Origin: Anaerolineae bacterium
Lineage (GTDB): Bacteria > Chloroflexota > Anaerolineae > 4572-78 > J111
DNA length: 17,772 nt
Direction of reading: 5' to 3'
Assembly (NCBI GenBank): GCA_020433835.1
Contig: JAGRBY010000082.1
Span: 1-17,772 of the forward strand
Below, piece after piece: positions 1 through 7,908 of the stretch (position 1 is its first letter; each line of letters opens with the position of its first letter). Below the pieces are notes generated by a model. That model was not told the DNA's origin. It ran no database searches and saw nothing but the letters and a program-made list of their open reading frames with translations. The position numbers and the translations under genes were made by a program.

Positions 1-515
1 AACAGCACATCTTTTCGCTGGTCAAACAAGGCCGATGTATCGGTGACGGTTTTGTTATAGCGGCGCACCGAGGCCGCAATTTTGCTGCTGTCGCCTTCAT
101 CGATAGCCGCTTGGATGCTGTCGATAGCTTCACCAATCTCGTCGGCTTTGGTGAGCAGAGCATAGTCAAATTCGTACAGGGTATCCAGTTCATCTTCTTT
201 AACTTTGATAGTGTCAAAGAGACCGGCATAGCCTTGCGCTGCGGTTTTTACTTTGTCGATGAGCGTTTGCAGCCGCATATTGGCCTGGCCCATATCATCC
301 AACTGGGAGATGGCGGGGCCGAGCAGCATTTGGCCGGTTACATCTTCGGCCGCGCTCAGTTGGGCGCTAAATTGCTGGGCAATGTGGTTACGCAGCAGCG
401 TGTCAGCTTCGCGGCGTTCTTCTTTTTGTTTATAGCCCTTATACAGCGGGAGTTTACCGGCAATACGCTCCAGCCAGTTCTTACCATCGGAGATGGTTTG
501 CCTTATATCGACCAT
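1..515 (-). CDS. Helical protein of unknown function, 3' end beyond the window
   Basis: The minus strand is open from an ATG at 515-513 to the left edge (171 codons) with no stop. A good ribosome binding site, AAAGGAGAA, lies 6-14 bases upstream of the ATG. The product starts MVDIRQTISDGKNWLERI and is rich in Glu, Lys, Gln, Ala and Leu with almost no Pro or Gly after residue 70. It has no signal peptide or membrane segment, so it looks like a cytosolic all-alpha, partly coiled-coil protein. A basic stretch rich in Lys, Arg and Glu lies near residues 25-37 (KGYKQKEERRE). I do not recognise the family. It is transcribed divergently from proS. The opposite frame also has an open stretch (111-545), but the RBS, the unbroken frame and the protein-like composition favour the minus strand. 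Function unknown; coding status is fairly sure. Confidence 0.8.
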   Translation of the reverse strand, partial: MVDIRQTISDGKNWLERIAGKLPLYKGYKQKEERREADTLLRNHIAQQFSAQLSAAEDVTGQMLLGPAISQLDDMGQANMRLQTLIDKVKTAAQGYAGLFDTIKVKEDELDTLYEFDYALLTKADEIGEAIDSIQAAIDEGDSSKIAASVRRYNKTVTDTSALFDQRKDVL

Positions 516-961
516 AAAAGTTCTCCTTTGAGAAATAAAATGTAAGTTAGTGCGATTCTTAGTAAAGCAAATGGTCAAACATCGAGTAAAGACGGAGAGG
601 GTTTGTCCTTTGTCGGTTACGCATGGGTTAAAAACGGTTGTTTGCAAATACGTATAGTTGATTATAGCGGATTTTGGAGCAAATGAAAATGTGCAATAAT
701 TGGGCAGTTATGCCCATGCTATAAGAGCTATAAGATTGGTTCAGTTTACTTACCAAAGTTGTATAGCCATCAATGTGTCTGCCTATTCAAGCGACTTCAT
801 CGACCAAAATGAAAACTGAACCAATCTCTGGGGCTTATTTTCATTCTGGGCAGGAATTGAGTAAAATTGATAGCGTAGAAGCTCTTGACCATTCCTCCTC
901 TTGACCATTTCGACAAACATACCCTGAGCTTAATTTCAATACATCTTACACTGAGGTAACT
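516..961. other. Divergent spacer between the unknown helical gene and proS
   Basis: This 446-bp AT-rich spacer has no convincing gene. It holds a 6-bp stem hairpin TGGGCA-GTTA-TGCCCA at 701-716, a direct repeat CTATAAG at 719-725 and 728-734, a 15-bp inverted repeat at 733-747/813-827, and a 12-bp direct repeat CTCTTGACCATT at 882-893 and 898-909 about 55 bp before proS. The last two may be regulatory or element remnants. No T-box sequence of the AGGGTGG..CCGCG type is present, although proS is sometimes T-box controlled in other phyla. No clear -35/-10 pair stands out. Confidence 0.6.
733..827. repeat. Perfect 15-bp inverted repeat bounding 95 bp
   Basis: The left arm AGATTGGTTCAGTTT (733-747) is exactly repeated in inverse orientation at 813-827, with 65 bp between. 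There is no ORF inside. The two arms could pair as a long-loop stem, or be the ends of a very small non-autonomous element. No target-site duplication is visible directly outside the arms. Confidence 0.7.
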
Positions 962-2689
962 ATGCGTTTTTCCCGACTGTTTGGTCGCACCCTGCGAGAA
1001 GACCCTACCGAAGCAGAAATTATCAGCCACCAGCTGTTGCAGCGTGGTGGGTTTATTAAGCCGCTGGCTTCCGGTATCTACACCCAAATGCCGCTGGGCT
1101 GGCGGGTATCGAAAAAAATTATGAATATCTTCCGACACGAAATGGATGCCCTGGGCTGCCAAGAAATGGCGATGCCGGTCATCAATCCGGCTGAAATTTG
1201 GCAGCAAACCGGCCGCTGGGAAAGCGTCGGCTCGGCACTGGTGCGCTACAAAGACCGCAACGAGCGCGATATGTGTTTGGCGATGACTCACGAAGAGGCG
1301 CTGTCGGACATTCTGAAGACCGAGCTGGAGTCGTACAAGCAGCTGCCGATTCTGTGCTACCACATGCAAACCAAGGTACGCGACGAGCCGCGTCCGCGTG
1401 GGGGGTTAATCCGCGTGCGGGAATTTATTATGAAGGATGCCTACTCGGTGCATACCGACCAGGCCGATATTGACGCATTTTATCCTGATATGGTGCAGGC
1501 CTACCGCAACATCTTCACCACCTGCGAAGTGGATACGGTGGAGGTTGAAGCCGACTCGGGCATGATGGGCGGCAGCGACTCACACGAATTTATGGTGATG
1601 AGCCAGAGCGGCGAAGATACCATCTTCATCAGCAGCGATGGAGCTTATGCCGCCAACGCCGAGCGTGCCGTTTTCGACAAAGGCACGCCGCCGGATGAAG
1701 AGCCTGGCCAGCTTGAGGAAGTTTACACACCCAACTGCAAAACTATCGCTGAGGTGGCTAACTTCTTGGGCGTACCGCAAACGCGCACGGTTAAGGCTGT
1801 CTTCTACATTGCCGACAATGAAAAAGAGGATTTCATTTTTGTCGTCATTCGCGGCGACCTGCAGGGGAACGAAGTCAAGCTAAGCAACGCGCTGGGCGGC
1901 ATCAACTTCCGGGACGCGACCGAAGAGGAAATCGAGGCCGTGGGAGCTGTGCCGGGTTATGCTTCGCCGCTGGGATTATCGAAAGATTTAGGCAACGGGC
2001 GCAAGCTGATTATTGTGGCCGATGACTCGGCGGTGAACTTTCCGAACCTGGTTAGCGGCGCTAACAAAAGCGAATACCACCTCAAAAACACCAACGCCAA
2101 CCGCGATTACCAGCCGGACATCGTCACCGATATTGCTCTGGCCCAAAACGGCGACAAATGCATCGACAGCGATGCCACGCTGCAACTGCATCGCGGCATC
2201 GAGGTGGGACACTGCTTCAAGCTCGGCACGCGCTACAGTAAGCCGGTCGGCCTGAAATATCTGGATGAAAACGGCAAGGCCCAAACGCCGATTATGGGCA
2301 GCTACGGTATCGGTGTAGGGCGATTGATGGCCGCCGTGGTCGAGCAGCACCACGATGACAACGGCATCATCTGGCCGGAGTCGATTGCGCCGTTCGATGT
2401 GCATCTGGTCTCGCTGGCCAAACGGCCTGATGACGAGGTCGGCCAGCAGGGCGAAGCGCTCTATCAACAATTACAGCGGTCTGGTTTCGATGTCTTGTAC
2501 GACGACCGCAAAGAAAGCCCCGGTGTAAAATTCTCCGATGCCGATCTCATTGGCATTCCGTGGCGGATCACCATCAGCGCCCGCAGCCTAAAAAATGGCG
2601 GCGTTGAAGTGAAACAGCGCCGCGAACCAAATGCGGAGATTATGACCCCGGATGCGGTCACCGCGTTTTTAATGAACAAGAGGAAATAA
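962..2689 (+). CDS. proS: Prolyl-tRNA synthetase (bacterial type with INS editing domain)
   Basis: The product charges tRNA-Pro with proline in the cytosol. At 575 residues it matches the usual length of the bacterial-type enzyme (about 570). The class II catalytic core is split: residues 1 to about 225 contain the TxE loop (T109-H-E111) and motif 2 (RDE at 140-142, then the REFIMKD segment). Motif 3, GSYGIGVGRL, ends in Arg454. Between them, roughly residues 240-390, lies a YbaK-like INS domain, which in this family deacylates Ala-tRNA-Pro. The anticodon-binding domain follows from about 475 to the end (segment DVHLVSLAKR, then the ESPGVKFSDAD stretch). The ATG at 962 has GAGG five bases upstream and gives the expected N-terminus MRFSRLF. 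The next gene starts 216 bp downstream beyond a repeat-filled spacer, so proS is probably its own transcript. The identification is secure. Confidence 0.98.
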   Translation: MRFSRLFGRTLREDPTEAEIISHQLLQRGGFIKPLASGIYTQMPLGWRVSKKIMNIFRHEMDALGCQEMAMPVINPAEIWQQTGRWESVGSALVRYKDRNERDMCLAMTHEEALSDILKTELESYKQLPILCYHMQTKVRDEPRPRGGLIRVREFIMKDAYSVHTDQADIDAFYPDMVQAYRNIFTTCEVDTVEVEADSGMMGGSDSHEFMVMSQSGEDTIFISSDGAYAANAERAVFDKGTPPDEEPGQLEEVYTPNCKTIAEVANFLGVPQTRTVKAVFYIADNEKEDFIFVVIRGDLQGNEVKLSNALGGINFRDATEEEIEAVGAVPGYASPLGLSKDLGNGRKLIIVADDSAVNFPNLVSGANKSEYHLKNTNANRDYQPDIVTDIALAQNGDKCIDSDATLQLHRGIEVGHCFKLGTRYSKPVGLKYLDENGKAQTPIMGSYGIGVGRLMAAVVEQHHDDNGIIWPESIAPFDVHLVSLAKRPDDEVGQQGEALYQQLQRSGFDVLYDDRKESPGVKFSDADLIGIPWRITISARSLKNGGVEVKQRREPNAEIMTPDAVTAFLMNKRK

Positions 2690-2715
2690 AGAGGAGAAGG
2701 GCGGAGAGGAAAGCG

Positions 2716-2876
2716 TTAGAGATTAGGAGATTAGAGATTAGAGATTAGAGATTAGAGATTAGAGATTAGAAATTAACCGACGTGTGCCCTTAATGACCTC
2801 TGGTATCGGTTAATCTCCTAATCTCCAGTATCCTAATCTCCAGTATCCTAGTCTCCAGTCTCTAGTCTCCAATCCC
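2716..2876. repeat. Heptamer tandem repeats followed by their reverse complement
   Basis: From 2716 to 2772 a TTAGAGA unit is repeated about eight times, one copy carrying an extra G. After about 38 bp of unrelated sequence the complementary motif TAATCTCC recurs in longer units of about 15 bp (CCTAATCTCCAGTAT) up to about 2876. The segments 2719-2733 and 2811-2825 are perfect 15-bp inverted partners. The block fills the proS-dynamin spacer and could fold into a long hairpin that ends the proS transcript, but no T-run follows. No gene is seen in it. Confidence 0.85.
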
Positions 2877-2905
2877 CCTTTCCCTCATCCCCCCAACAAC
2901 CATCT

Positions 2906-4639
2906 ATGCTCAAAGCAATCCTAACAACTGAACAGGAAGAGTTACTCAAACGCGAACGCCAGTGGCTGACCGATTTACTCGTAATGCTGGCTAAACTAAG
3001 TGCAACCAAAGAAGACCAGAGCACATTGAGCCGCTCGATCCAGCAGCTCGATGAGTTGTTCTTGTTGGTCATCGTGGGTGAGTTCAATGCCGGTAAAAGC
3101 GCCTTTATCAACGCGCTTTTGGGCCAAACCGTTCTCAAAGAAGGGGTCACACCGACCACAGCCGAGATCAACATCCTTCGCTACGGTGAGACTAGCCGGG
3201 TGGAGGTTAAAGGGGCCGACCTGCGCATCTTCTTTGAGCCGGTTGATATTTTGCGGCAGATCAACATTGTCGATACGCCGGGCACCAACGCGGTTATCCG
3301 CAAACATGAGGAGATCACCGAAGAGTTTGTACCCAGTTCTGATCTCGTCCTGTTCATCACCTCAGCCGACCGGCCTTTTACGGAAAGCGAGCGCACCTTT
3401 TTGGGTCGTATTAAAGAGTGGGGCAAAAAGGTGGTGCTGGTTATCAACAAAGTCGATCTCTTTGAACAGGAAGCGGATCTGCAGCAGGTTATCGGCTTTG
3501 TCAGCGAAAACGCCATGCTGCTGCTGGGTACAACGCCCGATATCTTTCCGGTCAGCGCCCGCAAGGCCTTAAAGGCCAAGCAGGGTAAGCCGGAGCAGTG
3601 GGCCGAAAGCCGGTTTGAAGCTCTGGAAAGTTACATTCACGACACGCTCGATGAGTCGAGCCGGCTGCGCCTGAAATATCTCAATCCGCTGGGCGTGGGT
3701 GACCGGCTGCTAAACAAATACGCCGATGTCACCCGCAATCGCCTTAACCTTCTCAACGATGATTTCGATACGCTTGATAATTTGGAACGCCAGCTCGATT
3801 TTTACCGGCAGGATATGGAGCGCGACTTCAAGTATCGGCTGGCCGACATCGAAAATATTTTGTTCGACATGGAGAAGCGGGGCAGCGATTATTTTGATGA
3901 AACGATGCGCGTGGCCCGGATTTTTGACCTCATGAACAAGAAACGGTTTCAGGAAGGCTTTGTGCGCGAAGTGGTGACTGACGTACCGCAGCAAATTGAG
4001 CACAAGGTGACCGAGTTGATCGATTGGCTGGTCAACGCTGATCTTAAGCAGTGGCACAGCGTGATGGATTACCTCGACCAGCGCCGCAAAGAGTATGAAG
4101 ATCGCATTGTGGGCGAGGTCGGTGGCAGTTTTCGCTACGACCGCGATCATCTGATCGAGTCGGTGGGCCAATCTGCCCGACGGGTGATAGAAACCTACGA
4201 TACCAGCGATGAAGCACAGAAATTGGCCAATAGCGCTCAAATGGCTGTTGCCGAAACCGCCGCCGCCGAAATGGGTGCGATTGGTCTTGGCACTATCATT
4301 ACGGTACTCGCCACCACAGCCGCTGCCGACATTACCGGTATTTTGGCCGCCAGTGTTGTGGCCGCCCTGGGCTTCTTTGTTATCCCCGCCCGTCGCCAGG
4401 CCGCCAAAAAGAAAATGTCAGAGCGGGTGGCGTCGCTGCGATCTCAACTGACCAGCGCCCTGATTACCCAATTCAACAAAGAACTTAATCGCAGTTTAGC
4501 CCGCATCAACGATGCCGTAGCCCCGTACACCCGTTTTGTTCGGGCCGAACGGGAGAAGGTGCAAGGTATTCAAGATGAAGTTGATGCGGCGCAAGACACG
4601 CAGGGGCAGCTGCGGGCTGAAATCGAACGAGTCATTTGA
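2906..4639 (+). CDS. Bacterial dynamin-like GTPase
   Basis: A 577-residue member of the dynamin superfamily, large GTPases that bind and remodel membranes. The N-terminal GTPase domain (about 54-225) shows all signature motifs: P-loop GEFNAGKS at 58-65, a G2 threonine in TPTT at 82-85, G3 DTPG at 123-126 and G4 NKVD at 181-184. A long charged helical region (about 250-450) would form the stalk. Residues 456-494 are a hydrophobic hairpin followed by the basic run ARRQAAKKK, which fits the membrane-inserting paddle of bacterial dynamin-like proteins. The last 70 residues are again helical. The gene lies between proS and an SDR gene and has no paired second dynamin gene next to it. No clear Shine-Dalgarno sequence precedes the ATG, since the leader is pyrimidine-rich. 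Family call is strong; the target membrane and role (membrane repair, fission or stress) are not shown by the sequence. Confidence 0.9.
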   Translation: MLKAILTTEQEELLKRERQWLTDLLVMLAKLSATKEDQSTLSRSIQQLDELFLLVIVGEFNAGKSAFINALLGQTVLKEGVTPTTAEINILRYGETSRVEVKGADLRIFFEPVDILRQINIVDTPGTNAVIRKHEEITEEFVPSSDLVLFITSADRPFTESERTFLGRIKEWGKKVVLVINKVDLFEQEADLQQVIGFVSENAMLLLGTTPDIFPVSARKALKAKQGKPEQWAESRFEALESYIHDTLDESSRLRLKYLNPLGVGDRLLNKYADVTRNRLNLLNDDFDTLDNLERQLDFYRQDMERDFKYRLADIENILFDMEKRGSDYFDETMRVARIFDLMNKKRFQEGFVREVVTDVPQQIEHKVTELIDWLVNADLKQWHSVMDYLDQRRKEYEDRIVGEVGGSFRYDRDHLIESVGQSARRVIETYDTSDEAQKLANSAQMAVAETAAAEMGAIGLGTIITVLATTAAADITGILAASVVAALGFFVIPARRQAAKKKMSERVASLRSQLTSALITQFNKELNRSLARINDAVAPYTRFVRAEREKVQGIQDEVDAAQDTQGQLRAEIERVI

Positions 4640-4670
4640 AGGATGAATTATGAGGGATGAATTATGAAGG
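4638..4670 (+). repeat. Low-complexity GGATGAATTATGA spacer repeat
   Basis: The block GAAGGATGAATTATGAGGGATGAATT begins at the stop codon of the dynamin gene and is made of GGATGAATT and ATGA/ATGAATT units. A near-identical block lies inside the PBP1C gene at 10951-10983, differing only by one extra 7-bp ATGAATT unit. The remaining 67 bp before the SDR gene are AT-rich and show no evident RBS or promoter. Confidence 0.85.
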
Positions 4671-4737
4671 TGTTTTGTCGTTCACAATTTACAATTCGTT
4701 GTTTTAACCTCCGATTTCTTTAACATACATAGCGCTT

Positions 4738-5604
4738 ATGAAAAACAAGACTCTTCTTCTCACCGGAGCCAGTGGTTATCTGGGCCAGCACGTTGCGCTT
4801 CGGGCGGCGGATGAATATGATTTATACGCAGCTTACGGATCGAACGCCGCAGGTATCACCGCCGGACAGCCGATTCAGCTCGATTTGGGCAGCCGGGCGG
4901 CGGTTCAGCAGGTTATCGAACGCCTCAATCCGCAGGCCATTATTCACGCGGCGGCGGTCAATCCCGGTTATGGCGACGCAGCAGCAATGGAGCGTGTTAA
5001 CCACCAAGGCTCGCGCTTTGTGGCTGAGGCGGCCGTAAACGTTGGCGCACGGCTGGTCTGCGTCTCGACCGATGTGGTTCACAGCGGCCACAACGCGCCT
5101 TATGATGATGACGCCGTCCCCACGCCGATCAACGATTACGGGCGCACCAAAGCCGCCGGCGAAGCTGCCGTTTTGGAGATCGATCCCGGTGCGGCAATTG
5201 CCCGCACCTCGCTAATTTATGGCTTGGAGCGAATGGATCGCGGCACGGAAAGCTTTGTAGAACGCTTGGAATCAGGCCAAACGCTCAAGCTGTTTAGCGA
5301 CGTCATTCGCCAGCCGGTGTGGGTCGAGTCGCTGGCCGAAGCACTACTGAAATTAGTCGAGAGCGATTATGCCGGAACGCTCAATGTCGTCGGTCGTCAG
5401 GTGTTGAACCGCGAAGAATTCGGGCGGCGCATGCTCAGCTTCTGGGGTATCGCCATTGACGAGCGGGTGCAGTCGGGGCTGGGGGCCGATATCTCCAGCA
5501 CGATTCCACTCGATTTGCGGCTGAGGTACAGTAAAGCCGAACAACGTTTAAACCTGCCGCTCTATGGAGTAGATGAAGTGTTAGCGACGGCATTGTCCTC
5601 ATAA
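4738..5604 (+). CDS. Extended short-chain dehydrogenase/reductase, RmlD-like
   Basis: A 288-residue NAD(P)-dependent oxidoreductase of the extended SDR class. The Rossmann fold starts immediately with the nucleotide-binding motif GASGYLG at 10-16. The catalytic triad is visible: Ser110 in the VSTDVVHSG segment, Tyr134 and Lys138 in YGRTK. The order and the spacing between STD and YxxxK resemble dTDP-4-dehydrorhamnose reductase (RmlD), which reduces the 4-keto sugar to dTDP-rhamnose, and also the related MAT2B-like proteins. The usual STDYVFDG motif is changed to STDVVHSG, and no other rmlABC gene is nearby, so the real substrate may be another sugar nucleotide. It follows the dynamin gene by 98 bp on the same strand, and co-transcription is possible. 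No RBS is visible before ATG 4738. Class is sure, substrate is not. Confidence 0.85.
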   Translation: MKNKTLLLTGASGYLGQHVALRAADEYDLYAAYGSNAAGITAGQPIQLDLGSRAAVQQVIERLNPQAIIHAAAVNPGYGDAAAMERVNHQGSRFVAEAAVNVGARLVCVSTDVVHSGHNAPYDDDAVPTPINDYGRTKAAGEAAVLEIDPGAAIARTSLIYGLERMDRGTESFVERLESGQTLKLFSDVIRQPVWVESLAEALLKLVESDYAGTLNVVGRQVLNREEFGRRMLSFWGIAIDERVQSGLGADISSTIPLDLRLRYSKAEQRLNLPLYGVDEVLATALSS

Positions 5605-5965
5605 CGCTCTTTAAACCCATTCATCTGTCCAGGCTAAAACCAGCAGAATGACCAGTGCATTTGAACAGTTTTGTGCGTACACTATGGCATGAATGTACTT
5701 GACAACACCCTCGACAACGTCGTCCAAAAACCCTCAAATACACTAACCGGCAATGATGCACCATTTAATAACTAAAAAGGCATCATTTGAACCTGTCACA
5801 TGCGATTTACTCCGTGACTACTTATCCAAACATAGTTGACTAAGATCCCGCCGAACGACCGGCAGTTCGCTCTATTTTGCCATTTTGTGAGGAGTTATTC
5901 AGTGTATCCTCAACTTGGTTTAGTCTGTGTGGAAAGGTAAACAAGAAATTTAAGGGAGATTTACA
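5605..5965. other. Spacer before the NhaA fusion gene
   Basis: This 361-bp spacer has no convincing gene. An 8-bp inverted repeat AATGATGC/GCATCATT lies at 5752-5759 and 5780-5787 with a 20-nt loop, which could end the SDR transcript, though no T-run follows. A 28-codon frame at 5689-5775 has no RBS and no recognisable content, so I did not call it. Near the end, GGGAG (5954-5958) is the ribosome binding site of the next gene. No confident promoter pair was found. Confidence 0.5.
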
Positions 5966-7834
5966 ATGAACAAAGATAGTGCCAACAAATTAACCCCGCC
6001 AATAAACGCGCGGGATCATACTCAAGGATTAGAAACAGCTCAAATCACATTGTTGCAGTATGGCAATTACGAATGCCCCCACTGTCGTCGTATTCATTCG
6101 GTGTTGCAGGCTCGAAAAAGACGATTAGGCGAACGCTTACGGTTTGTATTTCGTCACCTGCCGACACCGGCTCACCCGCACGCCCAACTGGCGGCAGAAG
6201 CGGCAGAAGCGGCCGGCGCTCAAGGAAAATTTTGGGAATATCACGATTACTTGTTCGAGCAGCCGTATGAGGTTCTCAATGAAGAGCATTTCATCAATGC
6301 TGCAAAAGCTATCGGGTTGGATACCGATCGCTTCACGCAAGAGTTACGTGACCATGTCTACGCCGAGCATGTTCAAGAAGATTTTGACAGCGGCATGAAC
6401 AGCGGCGTCAACGGCACACCTACATTCTTCTTAAATGGTGTCCGTCACGATGAGCCGTGGGATTTTTACTCGGTCGTGGAAGCGGCAGAGAAACCTCTGG
6501 CCATTAAAATTCGGCTGCTGGCCCAAGATTTCACCTCGCTGGCGGCATCAGGTAGTTTAGTGCTGTTACTCTTCACCATTTTGGCTCTGATTTGGGCCAA
6601 TAGCCCCCTGGCCGAAAGTTACTATTCCTTGTGGGAGTCAGAACTGATGGTTAGCCTGGGGCAATTTTCTTTTTCCGAACATTTGCTGGGGTGGGTCAAC
6701 GACGGGTTGATGGTTATCTTCTTCTTTGTTGTGGGCCTGGAAATCAAGCGCGAGGTGATGAGTGGCGAACTGGCCAGCCCCAAAAAGGCGGCGCTGCCCA
6801 TAGCCGGGGCGCTGGGGGGGATGATCGCGCCGGCCATCATCTACACCGTCTTTAACCTCGGCGGATCGGGAATGCCGGGTTGGGGTACGCCGATGGCAAC
6901 TGACATCGCCTTTACCCTGGGGGTACTGGCCCTGTTGGGCACCCGCGCACCGCTGCCGTTGAAGATATTTTTCGCTGCGTTGGCTATTGCCGATGACCTG
7001 GGGGCAGTATTGGTCATTGCCATCTTTTACACAGAGGAGATATCATTTGGGGCGTTAGGCGTGGCTGCCGTCTTTTTTATTATGCTTATTTTGCTCAACA
7101 AGATCAGAGTATACTCGGCCATTCCCTACACACTTCTGGGAATTTGCATGTGGGCTGCGTTTATCCAGTCCGGCGTCCATCCGACCATTGCCGGGGTGTT
7201 AGTGGCGTTGACCATTCCGTCCCGCAGCCCGATCAATGTTCGACCTTTGCTGGTTCAAGCCCAAAGCGTGGTCGATGATTTCGAAGTGCCGGAGAAGTGG
7301 CGCGATACCATCGACAGCCGCCGTCAGGCAACCATTCAAACGTTGGAAACGATTACAAACAAAATGCAATCGCCCGCGCAACGGCTAGAACACCAACTGA
7401 ATAATCTATCTATCTTCTTTATTTTGCCGATCTTTGCGCTAGCCAACGCTGGGGTAGAATTGGACGTGAGTGCGGCTTCGCACCTTGTAAGCCCGGTCGG
7501 CTTGGGTATTATTTGTGGTTTGGTGTTGGGTAAACCGATTGGTATCTCGCTGCTGTGTTGGCTAACCGTTAAACTGGGGCTAGCCGAACTCCCATCGGGC
7601 ATCAATTGGCGTCACTTTGTCAGCTCGACCTTTTTAGCGGGGATTGGTTTTACCATGTCGCTCTTTATTGCCGGAGCTGCCTTCCCTGACAATCATGTTT
7701 TGCTATCGAGCGCTAAACTAGCAGTATTTACAGCCTCTATTACAGCAGGGGTTATCGGCTGGATATTGGTCAGTATGAATAGTTCGATACCGCAAACATC
7801 GACCAAAAACGAGGTCGCTGTCGCCGCAAGTTAA
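5966..7834 (+). CDS. nhaA: Na+/H+ antiporter NhaA with N-terminal DsbA-like thioredoxin domain
   Basis: A 622-residue two-domain protein. Residues about 25-175 are a DsbA-type thioredoxin fold, with the dithiol motif C37-P-H-C40 and the cis-proline loop GTP at 150-152. From about residue 180 to 600 it is an NhaA antiporter, an inner-membrane protein that exports Na+ (or Li+) in exchange for protons. The transport residues are present: Asp313 in ATDIAF and the pair Asp343-Asp344 in IADDLG. Their spacing matches Asp133, Asp163 and Asp164 of the E. coli protein with an offset of 180, so the transporter half is complete. A hydrophilic loop around residues 425-475 makes the antiporter half longer than the E. 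coli protein (388). There is no signal peptide before the thioredoxin domain, so that domain is probably cytosolic. The start is supported by AAGGGAG upstream. Such fusions are known in other bacteria; the purpose of the fused domain is unclear. Confidence 0.95.
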   Translation: MNKDSANKLTPPINARDHTQGLETAQITLLQYGNYECPHCRRIHSVLQARKRRLGERLRFVFRHLPTPAHPHAQLAAEAAEAAGAQGKFWEYHDYLFEQPYEVLNEEHFINAAKAIGLDTDRFTQELRDHVYAEHVQEDFDSGMNSGVNGTPTFFLNGVRHDEPWDFYSVVEAAEKPLAIKIRLLAQDFTSLAASGSLVLLLFTILALIWANSPLAESYYSLWESELMVSLGQFSFSEHLLGWVNDGLMVIFFFVVGLEIKREVMSGELASPKKAALPIAGALGGMIAPAIIYTVFNLGGSGMPGWGTPMATDIAFTLGVLALLGTRAPLPLKIFFAALAIADDLGAVLVIAIFYTEEISFGALGVAAVFFIMLILLNKIRVYSAIPYTLLGICMWAAFIQSGVHPTIAGVLVALTIPSRSPINVRPLLVQAQSVVDDFEVPEKWRDTIDSRRQATIQTLETITNKMQSPAQRLEHQLNNLSIFFILPIFALANAGVELDVSAASHLVSPVGLGIICGLVLGKPIGISLLCWLTVKLGLAELPSGINWRHFVSSTFLAGIGFTMSLFIAGAAFPDNHVLLSSAKLAVFTASITAGVIGWILVSMNSSIPQTSTKNEVAVAAS

Positions 7835-7855
7835 AACTTTCATCCATAGATTTAC

Positions 7856-7908
7856 ACAGATGGCCACAGACTTTATCATCATTTTTGATGTTATCTGAGG
7901 CCATCTGT
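7856..7908. terminator. Hairpin after nhaA, possible terminator
   Basis: ACAGATGGCC (7856-7865) is perfectly complementary to GGCCATCTGT (7899-7908), and a smaller CATC/GATG stem with a T-rich loop sits inside. It begins 22 bp after the nhaA stop codon. A T-run is missing directly after the stem, so this may be a repeat rather than an intrinsic terminator. Confidence 0.45.

Noticed and set aside
111..545. 144-codon plus-strand open frame at the left edge
   Set aside because: It is exactly antisense to the minus-strand gene at 1-515, which has a strong RBS and a coherent helical product; the plus frame has no RBS.
516..961. T-box leader for proS
   Set aside because: No AGGGTGG-type T-box sequence, specifier stem or terminator hairpin with T-run was found before proS.
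962..2689. Several long antisense frames within proS, the dynamin gene, pbpC and the monooxygenase
   Set aside because: They are mirror frames of GC-rich genes; none has an RBS or recognisable product.
5689..5775. 28-codon ORF in the spacer before nhaA
   Set aside because: No RBS, no recognisable motif and unremarkable composition; length is within chance.
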